Positions 1-12,271 of a stretch of 64,000 nt of DNA are shown one piece after another. The stretch spans positions 6,207,501-6,271,500 of the forward strand of contig NC_088310.1 in NCBI RefSeq assembly GCF_910592395.1, read 5' to 3'. The stretch's first letter is position 1, and each line of letters begins with the position of its first letter. The stretch is from Lineus longissimus (Eukaryota > Nemertea > Pilidiophora > Heteronemertea > Lineidae). Below the pieces are notes generated by a model. It worked only from the letters and a program-made list of their open reading frames with translations, had not been told where the DNA came from and did no database searches. The translations under genes were made by a program, and so were the position numbers.

Positions 1-640
1 CAGCCTTCTAGCAGAGCAGGCTGTGTCTTGAATCAGTTTGTGTCTTTGTCTCCATATGAATGGATGACAACCTTCGAGCAGGTTGTATTTCCCTCTTCAA
101 AGTGCACAGCCCAGTCTTAAAACAGCTTGTGTCATTTGTCCCCAATATGGACAGATGACAGCTTAGTAAATTGAGTCACCCTCTTATAAATGGACAGTTC
201 AAACATGAATCGCCTTATGTGTCTTTGTCCTCAACACATAGACAGATGACAGCCTTCGAGTAGATAGTATATCCCCCTCCAAGATGCACAGCCCACAGTA
301 TTGAATCAGCTTGTGTCCTTCGAGCAGGTATTGTCTCTCTCCCAAAAAAGGACAGTCCAGTCTTGAAACAGCTTGTGACATTGTCCCCAATATGGACAGA
401 TGGCAGCCTTCAAGCAGGATGTCTCCTTCTACAAAATGTAAAGCCACAGTCTTGGATCAGTTTGTGTCCTTGTTTTCAATATGAAAATACAACAGCTTTG
501 GATTAAGATGTGTCTTTGTTCTAAATATCAATACTTCACAGCATGATCTGGTTGTGTCTTTGTCCTGAAAGACAATGGATAACAGCCTTCGGACCAGATT
601 GTGACTTTGTCCTCAAAGTGATACATACTTACATTAGGCT
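1..640. repeat. degenerate tandem repeat, about 88-bp unit
   Basis: The phrase 'cttgaatcagcttgtgtctttgt' recurs in diverged form near 29, 115, 208, 300, 363 and 451. It alternates with 'acagccttcgagcaggttgt' and 'ccaatatggacagatgacag'. Spacing is mostly 86-93 bp, with one shortened unit between 300 and 363. The array decays after about 560 and is cut by the window edge, so its full length is unknown. Short open frames inside it are by-products of the repeat. Confidence 0.75.
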
Positions 641-2000
641 GTGTCGGCCTCCATATAGAGCCAAGGAACAGGTTGCACCTGTTTCCTCAGTACAGTGAGA
701 ATGCAGCCAATAGTCTTTACAGGAAATCACAAATTTAAGAGAAAAACAATGTCGTGTAAAGTGCTTTATTTCTACAGCGCAGACAAACATCATAGTGATT
801 GCAAGGTACATTCATGCACTTCTAAAGCAAATATCACAGAGTCATAAAAGGATACTTGGCTCGGCACTCATCACAAGATGATATCACATCCTAAACAGTC
901 ATGCAACAAAGAAGATAATAGTCAGCTGAAACTTATTACTAATAACTTGGACGAATTGGGTGATTTTAAAGTTGGTGTTTCGACCAGGTTTTTGAGGGAG
1001 GTGTACATTTTGTGACATTTTACAACTGTGCCTGGTGTCATCACCAACTTTGCTATCACCCACTCAGATGTGACAGTTGGACAGAAAACTAAACTGGCAG
1101 GCATAGACAGTGAACACAACATAAAACTGATATTTCATGATTTTTAGACAGTTTGTGTCGTACAGTTAGTCATGTATTTTGTCTTTTCTATGAATCTATT
1201 TCGCACACGACCCTTCGTCATCAAACTGTTATACATGTACGTGCAAATGAATCCCTGTCAAGGAAATACAGCCAACACAATTGTTCTTCAAACAGTTTCA
1301 AAGCTTGAACATTTAGCATTATGGCCTTATAGTAGGCCTGCACCATCAGCACTCTACTATGTGTCAGTGAGTGGGAATCACAATATTGTTTCTAAGGCAT
1401 TTATACCTCAACAGATGGTCTCAAATGTTTTGTGAGGTTCTCAAGCTCTACTGAAGAATTCAAATGTGGGGACTTCTGTGGATTATCAGCTGCTAGATTC
1501 CTTCTTCCAAGGCTGCAAGTATAGAGAAGATACTTAATGGAAAAAAGATTATTGAAATTTTTCACTACACCTTCTCTGCCATGCTGTCTTTGTCAGATCA
1601 GGCTCATTAATTGTACTTATTGGCATTGTCACATTGAAAATACTTGTATTCATCACATATCAAACTTCTTGCCAAACCTTCCTATATCGGGTGATTAGTT
1701 TATACTACTACTTCTAGGGTTCTAATAGGAGTTCTGATGAAGTATATATTACTATAGCACGACGATTAAGTTGTTAAAGAAATCAAACAAGTTCTAATGT
1801 TATAGATTTGATGTTGCTAACACTGCATTCCCTGAAAATGGTTCAAAAAGGTTAAAAGCAGAACTTCCATTTCAGTGTGAGAAGCAGGTGTGAGTGTGTG
1901 AGTGTTTAAAGGTTATCAACAGTGGTCAACTCAAGAAAATAGCAGTGAAAATTATACAAACCTGGCCCAACCTCTTCATTTCAATTGGTCTTGACAAGTG

Positions 2001-2184
2001 TACAACCACCTTATATAGGACACCTGGAGACTGACAAATGCCATCCTTGATAAAAAGGTGTCCTAATTACAGACGGCAAGTTGGATAGCGATGCCAAATT
2101 GCAGACCAACATCAGTGTTCATTGTAGAAAGGGAGTCCTGTCAACAGAGGAGTCTGCCAACATCAGTCCGAAAGGTTCCACTTG
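2001..2184. mobile_element. diverged copy of TA-flanked TIR element (family 1)
   Basis: The order of blocks 'ggacacctggagactgacaa', 'tccttgataaaaaggtgtcc' and terminal 'ggttccact' matches the clearer copies at 60999-61150 and 62511-62689. The left end is eroded. No open frame suggests a transposase, so this would be a non-autonomous MITE-like copy. Confidence 0.6.
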
Positions 2185-4622
2185 AGCTAATAGCGGCAAC
2201 ACCAAACAATGTTCTTGTTCAGTTTCATAGTAAATGGTATACCGTGTTGACAGGTTTAAAGGAGCATCATTTTCATGTAGGCAAGGTGGCCTATTGTACA
2301 GATGCCACTCAATTGGCTCAAACTAGTACTTCTTTGTAATCGCAATAATCTCATACCAATATTCATGTTCCCTGTTTAGACTATGAGTCCTCCAAAACGT
2401 GCTCCACATGTGTGAAATATCCTTCAAATGAGTCATGAATATGTCCTTGTTCTGGTAGCATGGAGTTTAGGGAGGGGGCAAAAACGAAAAGGTGATGTTT
2501 GGAGAGAAGGGTGCCATAACATAAAGATAGAAGAAAGAATATTATCAGTATCTGCATTTATTCACAGATTGATAGCACACAATCTACATAATGTAACATT
2601 CCATAATTTCATCACATCATATTCACCTTTTATTAAATAACAGTCCTCATATTAATATCATCCTACTAATCTCACTCTTAATAACAAATGGGTGGTTTCA
2701 AAAAGATCTTTGTAATGATTTGTAGCAGTGGTATTCATACAACTCAAAACTGTGTTTTCCGGTAAAAGGGGAACTTGTCAATTATTATCACTGGATTGAT
2801 TTGACAGACTGGGATACATAAAGTGTCATGGTCAAACATTCTAAAACACCTTGGTTGTAGCACAGCACTGTCCCTCACTCTTGAGGCAGTGGTGATGTTT
2901 GGGCAACCATAACTGCTTGGGTCGGTGCAAAATGTTTCAAGCAGTCAAAAATTACATTTCGATGTTTAGTTTGATGTGATTAAGAATAGATAACTCACCG
3001 ATGGCATTGGCTGTCTTTTTGCCAACATTTTAGCTTCAACCTTGCAGTGTTTGGCACACAATATCGACAGTGAGGTATCAATTCCTTAGGATTAGGAAAC
3101 AACATAATCAAGACGTAATTGGTCGATGCAAATACCAACAAATGATAAGAGAATGAAACAATACATCAACAGAATAGAACATAACATAAGGTGAAAAGGC
3201 TATCAAAACATCGTCTCCATTGCTCTTGCTTGTTCAAACAAATAAAAATCGCTCAGACTAGCTGATCAACAACTATTAACCCATTCCTGAAAAGTTGTCT
3301 TGATTTTGAATCAATTTATATGCCTACCTCTATACTACACTACAAGTACCATGATGGCCCTGTTCAAACCTATCTTTAACTATTAAGAAAAATCTACCCT
3401 GGGCACATAATTTATCCAATGTGAGCAAATTTAGGACCTTTGATCCACTGCAGATACTTTTGTTAGAGTTTCGACTAGAAATTTTTATTTGTGTGATCAA
3501 CCAAAAATTGAGAGATTGCTAAGTTTGTAACATGTCAGCATGTCCTCATGGTTTTTGGATGAGTTCTGATGTTTTTTAGATTGGTCAAAAATGACGCAAA
3601 AAATTTGCACTCTGCACCGTCATCCCTTTCTGGTGTGCACAAACATGTTATACAAAAACGTGATTTTTTTTTGATTTTCCACAGTTATTAACACTGGCAA
3701 TACCACCAAGTAATCGATACCAGGCAACATAAACCCTACAAATGGACATATTGGGAAAATACACCTTAGAAGTCACAACTACAAAACCAGCATACACACT
3801 CATATAAGACACTGATGGGCCATAAAACATACTTTTTAAAGCTTCATCATAAAGCTATATGGCTTATACATTTTACAACCATACATTGACAGGATTTACA
3901 GGGTGTCGCGTTAAGATTTTTCAGACAGCATGAATTCATTTCTTTTAAAAGAAATAAGAATTAATCAGACTGACATTTATTATTTTGAGACACTCCTCAT
4001 ACAGTAAACATGAACCCAGAGGCAACAAATCTAGGATATCACTCTAAACAATCTAGGGCATTTATCTAATACACTACCACTTGACACAATGTTAAGTGAA
4101 TGGCAAGCTTAAAAACATTGCACCATGGACGGATCTCGCTTTAATATTATCTAAAATTCAAATACATGTACTAATATGAGAACACACTAAAAGAGATGTG
4201 AATCATACATGTACCAAGAAACTTGCTAGTGATAGGACGGGTATGTCTTTGGAGGAATGGAATTACTTTTAATCTGTACAAACATGGCCAGCAACAACTT
4301 TTTGGATATCCAGCAAAAGTGCGGAACATACATTTTGAAAGTTACAAGCACTGGGGCGCAAAAGATCCTGAGAGAACCTAACATAACAAATCCACGCCTC
4401 AAAAAATGATTCAATTGTTTCGAATAAAAATTGTGTCCACGAAAAAACTCATAAAAATCATAGGCATTGCATAAGTTGATAAAGATGATGCAGAAAACTG
4501 AAAAGACATTCACTCACACAAAAATCAAATGTCAACTGAGCTCTTAAAAGTCATGAATAATGTACACCATTCTGGCCATAGGAGGAGTTGCATGGATAAA
4601 TACAAATGAAATAGAATCTTAC

Positions 4623-4699
4623 TTCCCTGCCATTCGTCTTAGTAACTGCTCTCATATCAGCAGACTGCAGCTCTTTTTTAAATGAATTGGTCAGATTTT
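4623..4699 (-). CDS. CFAP36: possible alternative 3' exon of CFAP36
   Basis: The last clear CFAP36 exon contains a donor-like site directly before its stop (after the residues EEVI plus one G). A 77-nt block here has an AG acceptor before 4699 and a GTAAGA donor after 4623. Joined to that donor it stays open for 26 codons, beginning E-N-L-T-N-S. Human CFAP36 ends within a few residues of the EEVI motif, so ending at 5105 is the simpler model. This exon is inference from splice signals and frame only. Confidence 0.3.
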
Positions 4700-5104
4700 C
4701 TGTGATCAGTGAAGGCTGGCAGCTGAGAGTGAGATGTGAAGTCGATATAAATGGCCCCATGAACTTGCAGCTTCTTTAAATCAAGATGTGCAGCAGCAAA
4801 ACTCAAAAGGTTTGAACAAACTTAATGGAGATAGTACTCAAAAGGACCAAAGACAATGGGTGATATCAAGAATTCATAATAAAGATTAGTCTTTACTAAT
4901 TCTTGGTGATAAGAATAAAGACTCTAGTAACTTCTCCGACTGAAAACTTCAAGTGCACTTATACTCGGTCATTCTTACAAAACCAAACTGAATGCACTCC
5001 ATGAACCAGTCTCAATAGTCTATATTCATATCACCCAATGTCTCAGCATCCTTTCAGAGTTTGAAAGTGCACTGATGTGAATAGGACACAACACCAGACA
5101 AACA

Positions 5105-5377
5105 TCAGTGCTTACCGATCACCTCTTCTTTAAGTCTATTAGCGATAGCTTTACGCATGTCTAAAGTCTTCTGGTCGACAGCAGGAGCTGCACTGTCACT
5201 TTTCATAGCTGATCGGCCTGCACGGGCGGACATTGGACGGCATGATGCTGCCTTTTCGGCCTTTAGGTATCGGCTTTCTCTTTCCTCTTGCTTCATTTTC
5301 AATAACTTATCGCGTTGTTCTTTCAGAAAAGTTTGCCGCTGTTTGAGTTCTTCCTGTGACATTTTTGAATATCCCTC
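5105..5377 (-). CDS. CFAP36: CFAP36 exon 11: conserved C-terminal coiled coil and stop
   Basis: 90 codons plus stop. 'EELKQRQTFLKEQRDKLL' matches human 'EELRQREHYLKQKRDKLM', and 'RLKEEVIGKH' matches 'KLKEEVINK' at the human terminus. A GTAAGC donor-like sequence overlaps the last codons (see 4623-4699). Confidence 0.9.
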   Translation of the reverse strand, partial: EGYSKMSQEELKQRQTFLKEQRDKLLKMKQEERESRYLKAEKAASCRPMSARAGRSAMKSDSAAPAVDQKTLDMRKAIANRLKEEVIGKH

Positions 5378-8300
5378 CTGGAAATAAATGTGTGACAATA
5401 AGACTAGACTCACAAAATGAATTGTGCCCGGCTAATTCAACAAACAGACTTTCTCCTCAGATAATTCATCAATTGACATGCTGTAGCAGTGCTGGTCTGG
5501 AAAAACTCGACCCAGCTTCTAATAATCTGTACTTACAGCCATATTTTTGACACCAGCTTTGTCCACATCACTCATCGCACCAGCAAGCCAGTTCGCTGCC
5601 GCTTGCTCATTCGTGATCTTGATGGCAGGGGCCTTAGCTGCTGGTTTAGCAGCCGGTGAGGACTGAAACAAGAGACCAAGAATCACTAGCTATTAACATT
5701 GTAGCTACGGTATCCAAACTCGAATTTCCACTGTTCATTATCTTGCCGACAAAAAAGAAAGCAACGGTTTCTCCGAGCTTGCACTTCAAAGTAAACATTG
5801 ACCCTTGATTTTCTCAGGATGAAGTCAAGCAAAGAGAGATGACACTGGCAACTGAGCTTAAAAGCCAATCAAAGATCATGAAATTAAATGAAAACTTACA
5901 GATTTCTCAGTCTCCGGTTTCTTTCCAGACTTGGTCACCTGTTTTGAAGAACCCAAGGTCAAATCCTGCATTGCCTGTACAAATAAGGATGACAGAAATT
6001 AGTCAATTCTTTCACATGATTTTGAAATCTTCCAATATGTGACATGAAATAAGTTGATACCTCTGAAATACTTGAAACTGGAAATTAGTGAATTAAGGCA
6101 GTTAAGTTTACTATTAGCAAAGGGGTTAAAATAATTCACTTTTTATATAAGTCATATAGACCTAGTGGTGTGAGAGCAGTGATTCCATTCTCAATTGTAG
6201 TTGAGTTGGCATTGGCATGAAGTAGAATCAAGTAGAACTAGAAGACATGCAAAAAGGTTCAAAGATCCTAAAAAAGAAGAATTATCTCTAAAGTTTTATA
6301 GTTCTACTTTACAAGTTGTGCACATTTAGCTTCAAAAGCATGCACATCCATGCACTTCACATTGTACTGAAAGAAAAATAAAAGAAGTTCCTGTAAAGTG
6401 CTGCATGCAAATCAAGTAAGTTAAGTTCCTGTAAAAAAGATGCATGCAAATTGAAGTTCCTGAAAAGAGCAGCATGCAGGTGAACCCTGTAAAAAAGAGC
6501 TGCATGCAGAATGAGCAAAAAAGGTTTCAAAAATATTTCAATATACTGTGTCGACACGATTTAGCCAAGTGAGGGGCGCGGTCCAAAAGGCCTATCTTAC
6601 CTGTAACAGTAATAGGCCTATGTGCCCAAACCGGCTAAATTGGGTCTAAAACAGTATATTTGAGCATACTTTGTTTAATATTAGCTAGATGTGGGTACTA
6701 CACAGTCTAGGTAAAGGGGTGCCATACTAAAAGACATACCTCTCCAGTTGTCAGTGGAGAATAAGTAGGTGAAACGTCTGTGTCAGATTCAATGGCTGTT
6801 TGCGATCGAGCAGCCATTGCTTCAACCGCAGCTGTTTTTGTTTCAATCACAGTTGCTTTCTGTTCAAGAGATGTTTCTTTTTTAACCCCAGAGGGTGCTT
6901 CTAGTGTATCGTTCATTTCGTCGAAAGTCTGTTGTTTGATTTTCGGGCTGCTGTAACCTGGGCCAGCAAGTTGCTCCAGATCATTCTTGATTTCATGAAC
7001 ATCAGCAATCACAGATGTTTTGGACCGTGGTTTGGCCTTGATGCGCAAAATTGACAAAAAATCAATTAAAATTGATTTAGAAATAATGAAATTGTGACAA
7101 CAAACCATTTGTTTTGAATACAATCACTGTTCCATATCATTACACAGGTTGAAAAGCACTTCTAATCTGCAGATTCATACAAGTAAGAACCAGATTAAAG
7201 TGTTGGATTGCCTAAACGACATTCTACAACAGCAAGCTCAGGATATAAGCAAAGGATATAAATTTAAACTTGTCATTAAGTTAGTCCTTTCCTCTTTCAA
7301 CATGTCCCCTCTACAGGCAAAAGTTTGCAAAAATAAAGAACGGAACAAGAGAGTCGGCAGATAACAAGTCAGGGTGGTCCAAAATCATTGTTGAAATGAA
7401 AAATAAAGAGTATGAAATTAAACCATACATTTCAACTCGCACGATAGAAGTCTCCGCCTCCCAACACATTTTTACACTCCTGAAATAAACTTCTACTAAG
7501 ATAGTTAACAAGCATGAACTAAAGGATAATATCTAAGAGCATGCAGTGAATGTTTTCACCTTGGTTGTCTCCTTGGGTTTAGGGGTACTGGCAGCTTGTC
7601 TCCCAGGTAAAGGAGGATCATCATGGGCACACTCACGCAGGTCCTAAATTGAGAAATATTTAGAAAGGACATTGAGTGTGAAGTGACCAACGACATGACG
7701 ACGCAGCCAAATTCATTTTCATCCAGCGAATAATGCCCCAGTAGATGCCCAGTTCCCAATAACACATTTCAAACAGTCTACTTCTTTGAGCTAATAAGAA
7801 CCCAGTAGATGCCCATTTCTCCATTCCACCATTCTAAATGGCGCAATCGAAGAATATTTATCCGAGATGTATGCATACCTGAGTGAGCTTCTCTTGCTGG
7901 GCTTGATGCTGCTGCTGCAGCTTTGGTGCCTCTTGTTTCGACAACTGTAACACCTTCTCCACATCAGCATCATTATTCTTCTTTTGTCGTGCCTGCTGGG
8001 CTTCGTATTCTTCTTTTGATTTTCTGGAATTGGCAGTTACAGAGTGATGGAGGGAAGATGATGCATTCACCTAACAACTGTGAGAGGTATTCAAAGCTCA
8101 AACTGACACCAAATCTATAAGAAATCAATTTCTTTTTATCTAACATCTGAACACAACTTACTTAAGTACGGCTGCTAATATTGCATCTTCATTAATCATG
8201 ACACTACCAGTACAACCAGAGGGCTCTTTTTTTTCTGTGGTCTTCTTTTTCTTGAAGTCATCCACATCACCAGGAACACAGATGTCAGGAACACTACCAG

Positions 8301-11300
8301 TCTGACTTAAAATGACTAGAATAACCTGAAAGACAAGGATAGAATAAAACACATTACATATTTTTAACTATAGAAGAGTCATGGTGGTGTAGTGGCTTGG
8401 ATGTCTTATGGGTAAGTGCCAGAAATACTTATGTTGTAGCACTGATTGAGCAGCTGATCTGAGTTCTGCTGAAAACTCTCAGGATGGACCAGGGAAGTTA
8501 TGATAAATTTTACTGACCTGTTGCTGTAGTTCTGTATTTTTTCTTGCCATCATGGACACAAAAACTTTGTAACTCTCGGTGGCAAACATCTGTTCGAATA
8601 TACTCTGAAAGAGAAAAGGACTATTCATTTCAGTTGATCTTCATTACATGTTATGCGGTACACAGGAGCGAAATCTCTAACAGTTAGAAAAAGATTTAGA
8701 TGAATACTGCAAACTAACAATACATAGTAATCATAGTACAAAGAATAGCATTCTTTGACCTTCTTTTTTTAGATCGTAGTCTCTTAACATCAACAATGAA
8801 TCACATGGGCAGTCCAATGAAAGAGACTGGGATTGCAAGGATTTAGACATCATATTCCAGAGACTTACTTTATCCTCTAAGTCTATTTCTTTGTCGATCT
8901 GTTTCAGTGTCTGTATGATCTGCTCATGGGTAAGGCCACAATCTTCTCGGAAGCCTTCCAGTAACTGGGCGACCTGAATAAGAAGAGAATTCTATCAAAT
9001 TACCAAGGACAGTATCACCATGAACTGCAACACTTCATCTAACAGGCAGTTTTCATCTTAGGGACAACCTCAAACCTTTTATTATGCACTTCAACTGTGA
9101 TTCAGTTTGCACAACTTCTCTCCCAGCGCAAAGAGATTTATCACCTTCTTCAGTCAGGAACAGCTTGAAAAGTGCCACCTCCAGCACATGTAGAAAGAAA
9201 ATTTAAACTTGGAGCATGAACTGCTTTGCACATGCACAACATCTTGGTATGAGAGGGACTATGCTTGTTTTCATCCTTGACTTTTACAGCACAGACTAAT
9301 TTTTGCATTATTTGCAGGTTACTGCAATAGGATTGTTTTTTAATTGCTCATAATAAATAGATACCCCAACAGACACACATCTGTACCCCTTTCATGTATG
9401 ACATATCAGCATGGTTGAGTGCAAATTTAATCAATATGTCATGATGCACTTTACATGTTGCCCATTTCCTCTATTTCATCATCAGCATAAGGATGCGTTC
9501 ATGATGAGCCGTTTTACTGACGCTTGTATGTCAAGATGCTATATACAGACTCACCATGGTCTTGTATTGTTCCCATACTTTTTTATATTCGGGGTTGTCA
9601 TCAACATCGGGTTCAAATACTGGAAAGATAATAGATTGCAAATTATTGTTAAGCTTAGTAGTTTTTTCGTAAAATAGGTGTGAGCCACATCACAATTTAC
9701 ATGTACTGGAATTCATTCCATATCTTTGCATTGCCATTGTTAACTAAATAAACCTTCAACAAGGGAAATAGTCATTTCTCCATAGTGCTTTAATTTTTGT
9801 TAATATTTTAACAGTGCTGTAATATCCAAACTACCACCAACCTAGCAAGGACAAAAGACAAGCTAGACATGTTCAGACCTTGATAATCTTGTAGCATTAA
9901 CACGAGTTTCACCACACATATTGATCCTGGCAGTGGTATAGTCTGAGGGTCATCCATTTAACCACTAAATTTGGGTAACTTTCCATCACAAAAGAAAACA
10001 TTTTGATTTCTTATCTTCATCATTTGAGTTACGTACATTTGACAATGCAAAGATATCAGAAAAAAAATCATCATCTGCATCACTGTTTTGAAATCTGATC
10101 TGATTTTGAAACATTCTGTCGTCATTTTGATGTTAACTTGGCGTATCTGATGTAGCTGAACCTGACACAGACAAGATACAGATCCTTCTTTACTGACCAC
10201 CAAGTGATAATTATCAAAATCGACATCACATTAGGAATATGTCTGGAGAGGTTTCTATGGCAACGGCACAACCACAATGATTTCCGTTAGCTAGAGCATC
10301 ACACCAAGTATGCCGAATGGAAATAAGATTGATTAGTCGGATCTGCTCATTAACTGTAACAAGGCCCCAATTTACTGCAGGAGCGTTGCTGGGTTACATT
10401 ACAAAATTACTAGTACTAACAAGTATTTATACTTAATCAGCTGGTGAAATTCAATTTTTCCTCATGTGGGATGTAAAAGCATTGATTCTTCATTGTTAAT
10501 TATTATACGTTTTTCACATTCCCTGGACCAAACTAAATATAGATCCACTCCAATACTGCAGCAGTTGGTAACCATGGCCACAATAAAACACATTATCAGT
10601 TTTTCACTTCCCAGGGCGAATGCCGCAAGGTTCCAACATTAGGATTTCTTGAAGAAGCGGGAATACAACATTTAGAACATGTAGAACAAATAAACAGAAC
10701 TGGCTTGGCAAGGTTTGCTTTACTTCCAGACAGACTGTCATTCAATTACTTTGTGTTGAGTAATTTGATTGGCCACCCGTTTATAATGATGGTGCATCCG
10801 ACGGATTTCCTGGCCCTTGATGTCGGCAGAGAAGAGAGGAGACTTTAGGACTGATATTCACCGCTGTTAAGTCGGCATGCCATACATCATTTCTCAACAC
10901 ACAACACCTGACAGGCAATAAAAAGCCGACTGATAAATGGATCCGTATTAATCAATAAATAGCAACTTACTGAGGAAATAGTAACAGTTGCATAGCAATG
11001 GGGGAAATTAATACATTAATTCATTTAATAGCAACATTGGAGTGCCAATTGCCATACAAGTTGCGTTTACAATCGCACATTGTTCATGACTCTTCAGAAT
11101 GTACATTATTTAGGAAAAAATACTAGCAATAAAATAGCAGTATTGGTATACTTACATGATCATTAATATTAACTGCTTTTTAACTGCTTTTTCTAGTATG
11201 GTGATAGTCAGAATTATATACAGCATGAATGATAATAAAACTCAAAAGCATCACATTCCATCCAGAGTCATAAAATATGTATTAAAATTAATTCCGACTA

Positions 11301-12271
11301 GGACGGTATAAGACATTGTTGTCACTCATCATGCATGATGATTACCAACCTATCACCATCCCTGCCGACGAGACGGGACTTTCGATCGAAGCGCAATGTC
11401 AGGATATTATAGCATCATAGACAATATACATGTATATGTGGCCGTGTCCTTTAGGTCCACTTCCCATATCAACAAGTCAACAACTCAACTTTGGGTATAC
11501 GCTGTATTCTGTCTGTACTGTTCGGACTCACAACACAAGGCCTTATCCTTATACACCCTGATCTGACCTCATACGGTGTTCACACCGATCAGTAATGGGT
11601 GTGCCTTACAATTACATCATACACGGTTTCAATAATAAGATATGTTCAGGAATTCACCCAGGCAGCCACCATAACCTAGAGGGCCTATATAATATACTAT
11701 AACTTAAAGGGTATAAGTTTCAACCCATGACAATTTAAAGGGCCTACTGCCTGGAACACTATCTCACATACTGGCTCTATCAATCATGAGTTGTGATGTT
11801 GAGGATGGTCTAAGGTCAGAGAGAGACAAGGAATGAGGGATACACACAGTGAGTTGAGTGCGCAACTGTGCAAATTAAGTAACTGACTCCACATCGACTA
11901 CACAGACGGTGTGAGAATTAGACACAGTGTTACTGTAGCCGAGTAGGCATTAAGTGACATTGATAGTGTACATCTACATGCCATGCTACATAGTGCATGC
12001 ATAATGCATACACTGGAGGCCCAAATTGACAGTGACACAGTCTGTCACTAGCCGGCCCAGTGACCCAGGCCCAGGCAGTGTTGAGTGGAGCAGTGCAATG
12101 AATGTTGTGCAAATAACTAACGTTAGAATGGGGCAAAACTATCGATCAAAAGATGCACTTACTCAGGCAGTGGCGATCTATAAATGATATAACCGGAATC
12201 TGGAAAAGAATCCCCTCCAAATGTCCAATCAGTTCGTCATAGACAGCCAGTTTGTGATGCTTGGCAGCCAT
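5105..12271 (-). CDS. CFAP36: cilia- and flagella-associated protein 36 (CFAP36/CCDC104), 11 coding exons
   Basis: Coding exons join in frame: 12163-12271, 9555-9619, 8869-8973, 8518-8604, 8162-8325, 7879-8023, 7560-7643, 6740-7036, 5900-5974, 5537-5662 and 5105-5377, giving about 509 aa. The N-terminal ~125 residues match the BART-like domain of the family (a FIDRHC-like segment, then 'VAQLLEGF' and 'VFVSMMARKN'). Residues about 177-183 carry the family signature KKSKEEYE. The last exon matches the human C-terminus (EELKQRQTFLKEQRDKLL and LKEEVI). In other animals this domain binds the small GTPase ARL3 at the cilium. The human protein is 342 aa; the extra length lies in the low-complexity Ala/Pro/Lys/Ser exons 7-10. 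The start at 12271 (MAAKHHK) is chosen by similarity; an in-frame ATG at 12379 would add 36 residues. The gene is head-to-head with PIGH. Boundaries are by eye. Confidence 0.9.
5537..5662 (-). CDS. CFAP36: CFAP36 exon 10
   Basis: 42 codons: an Ala/Pro/Lys-rich start, then 'NEQAAANWLAGAMSDV'. Phase 0 at both ends with clean TTTCAG and GTAAGT sites. Confidence 0.75.
5900..5974 (-). CDS. CFAP36: CFAP36 exon 9
   Basis: 25 codons, Lys/Ser-rich, phase 0 at both ends with a GTAAGT donor. Confidence 0.72.
6387..6516. repeat. four-copy minisatellite, about 31-38 bp unit
   Basis: 'gttcctgtaaa' followed by 'agctgcatgcaaa' recurs near 6387, 6425, 6455 and 6482, with variable spacers. It lies in the CFAP36 intron between exons 8 and 9. 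The minus-strand open frame across it is produced by the repeat and carries no known domain. Confidence 0.75.
6740..7036 (-). CDS. CFAP36: CFAP36 exon 8: disordered linker
   Basis: 99 codons, charged and Thr/Ser/Ala-rich, with no recognised domain. Frame and splice sites (CATCAAG before, GTATGT after) join exons 7 and 9. It accounts for much of the extra length relative to the human protein. Confidence 0.75.
7560..7643 (-). CDS. CFAP36: CFAP36 exon 7
   Basis: 28 codons, low-complexity and Pro-rich (DDPPLPG and STPKPKETTK). It is supported by splice sites and frame rather than by sequence similarity. Confidence 0.75.
7879..8023 (-). CDS. CFAP36: CFAP36 exon 6: KSKEEYE motif and coiled coil
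   Basis: It starts with the family signature KSKEEYE, followed by a Gln/Lys/Glu-rich helix likely to form a coiled coil. It ends in phase 0. Confidence 0.88.
8162..8325 (-). CDS. CFAP36: CFAP36 exon 5
   Basis: It aligns with the human segment 'IIQERNGVLPDC' through 'VSDLEHEE'. It ends in AAVL plus two bases at a GTAAGT donor, and the KSKEEYE motif follows in exon 6. Confidence 0.85.
8380..8490 (+). repeat. possible tRNA-derived SINE fragment
   Basis: 'ggtggtgtagtggcttgga' resembles a tRNA A-box head, and 'gatctgagttctgctg' lies at a plausible B-box distance. The match is weak and no second copy in this window confirms it. Confidence 0.25.
8518..8604 (-). CDS. CFAP36: CFAP36 exon 4
   Basis: 29 codons including 'FATESYKVFVSMMARKN', matching the human 'AAEDFTIFKAMMVQKN' helix of the BART-like fold. 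Phase 0 at both ends. Confidence 0.88.
8869..8973 (-). CDS. CFAP36: CFAP36 exon 3
   Basis: 35 codons, 'VAQLLEGFREDCGL' onward, matching human 'VEKLLEGYLKEIGI'. It is phase 0 at both ends, with a GTAAGT donor. Confidence 0.88.
9555..9619 (-). CDS. CFAP36: CFAP36 exon 2
   Basis: It encodes 22 codons including the acidic FEPDVDDNPEYK, followed by WEQYKTM. It is flanked by TTTCCAG and GTGAGT-type sites. Both ends keep frame with exons 1 and 3. Confidence 0.85.
9620..12162 (-). other. CFAP36 intron 1 (2.5 kb)
   Basis: This is A+T-rich sequence between coding exons 1 and 2. I saw no recognisable coding exon, RNA gene or well-formed transposon. Short open frames here have no family signature. Confidence 0.6.
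12163..12271 (-). CDS. CFAP36: CFAP36 exon 1: start of BART-like domain
   Basis: It encodes M-A-A-K-H-H-K, then 'IPVISFIDRHCL', which aligns with human 'IPILDFVEQKCE'. It ends in phase 1 at a GTAAGT donor. Confidence 0.88.

Larger units (their letters stand above)
641..5104. other. non-coding stretch downstream of CFAP36
   Basis: I recognise no conserved protein here. The part next to 5104 is probably the CFAP36 3' UTR, which is transcribed leftwards. Several minus-strand AATAAA motifs exist (TTTATT on the plus strand, for example near 2558, 2628 and 3974), but I cannot choose a polyadenylation site. The stretch also holds a diverged TIR element at 2001-2184 and a possible alternative CFAP36 exon at 4623-4699. 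The short open frames lack family signatures. Confidence 0.5.

Noticed and set aside
5157-5387. Plus-strand frame antisense to the last CFAP36 exon
   Set aside because: It is the shadow of a well-supported conserved exon on the other strand.
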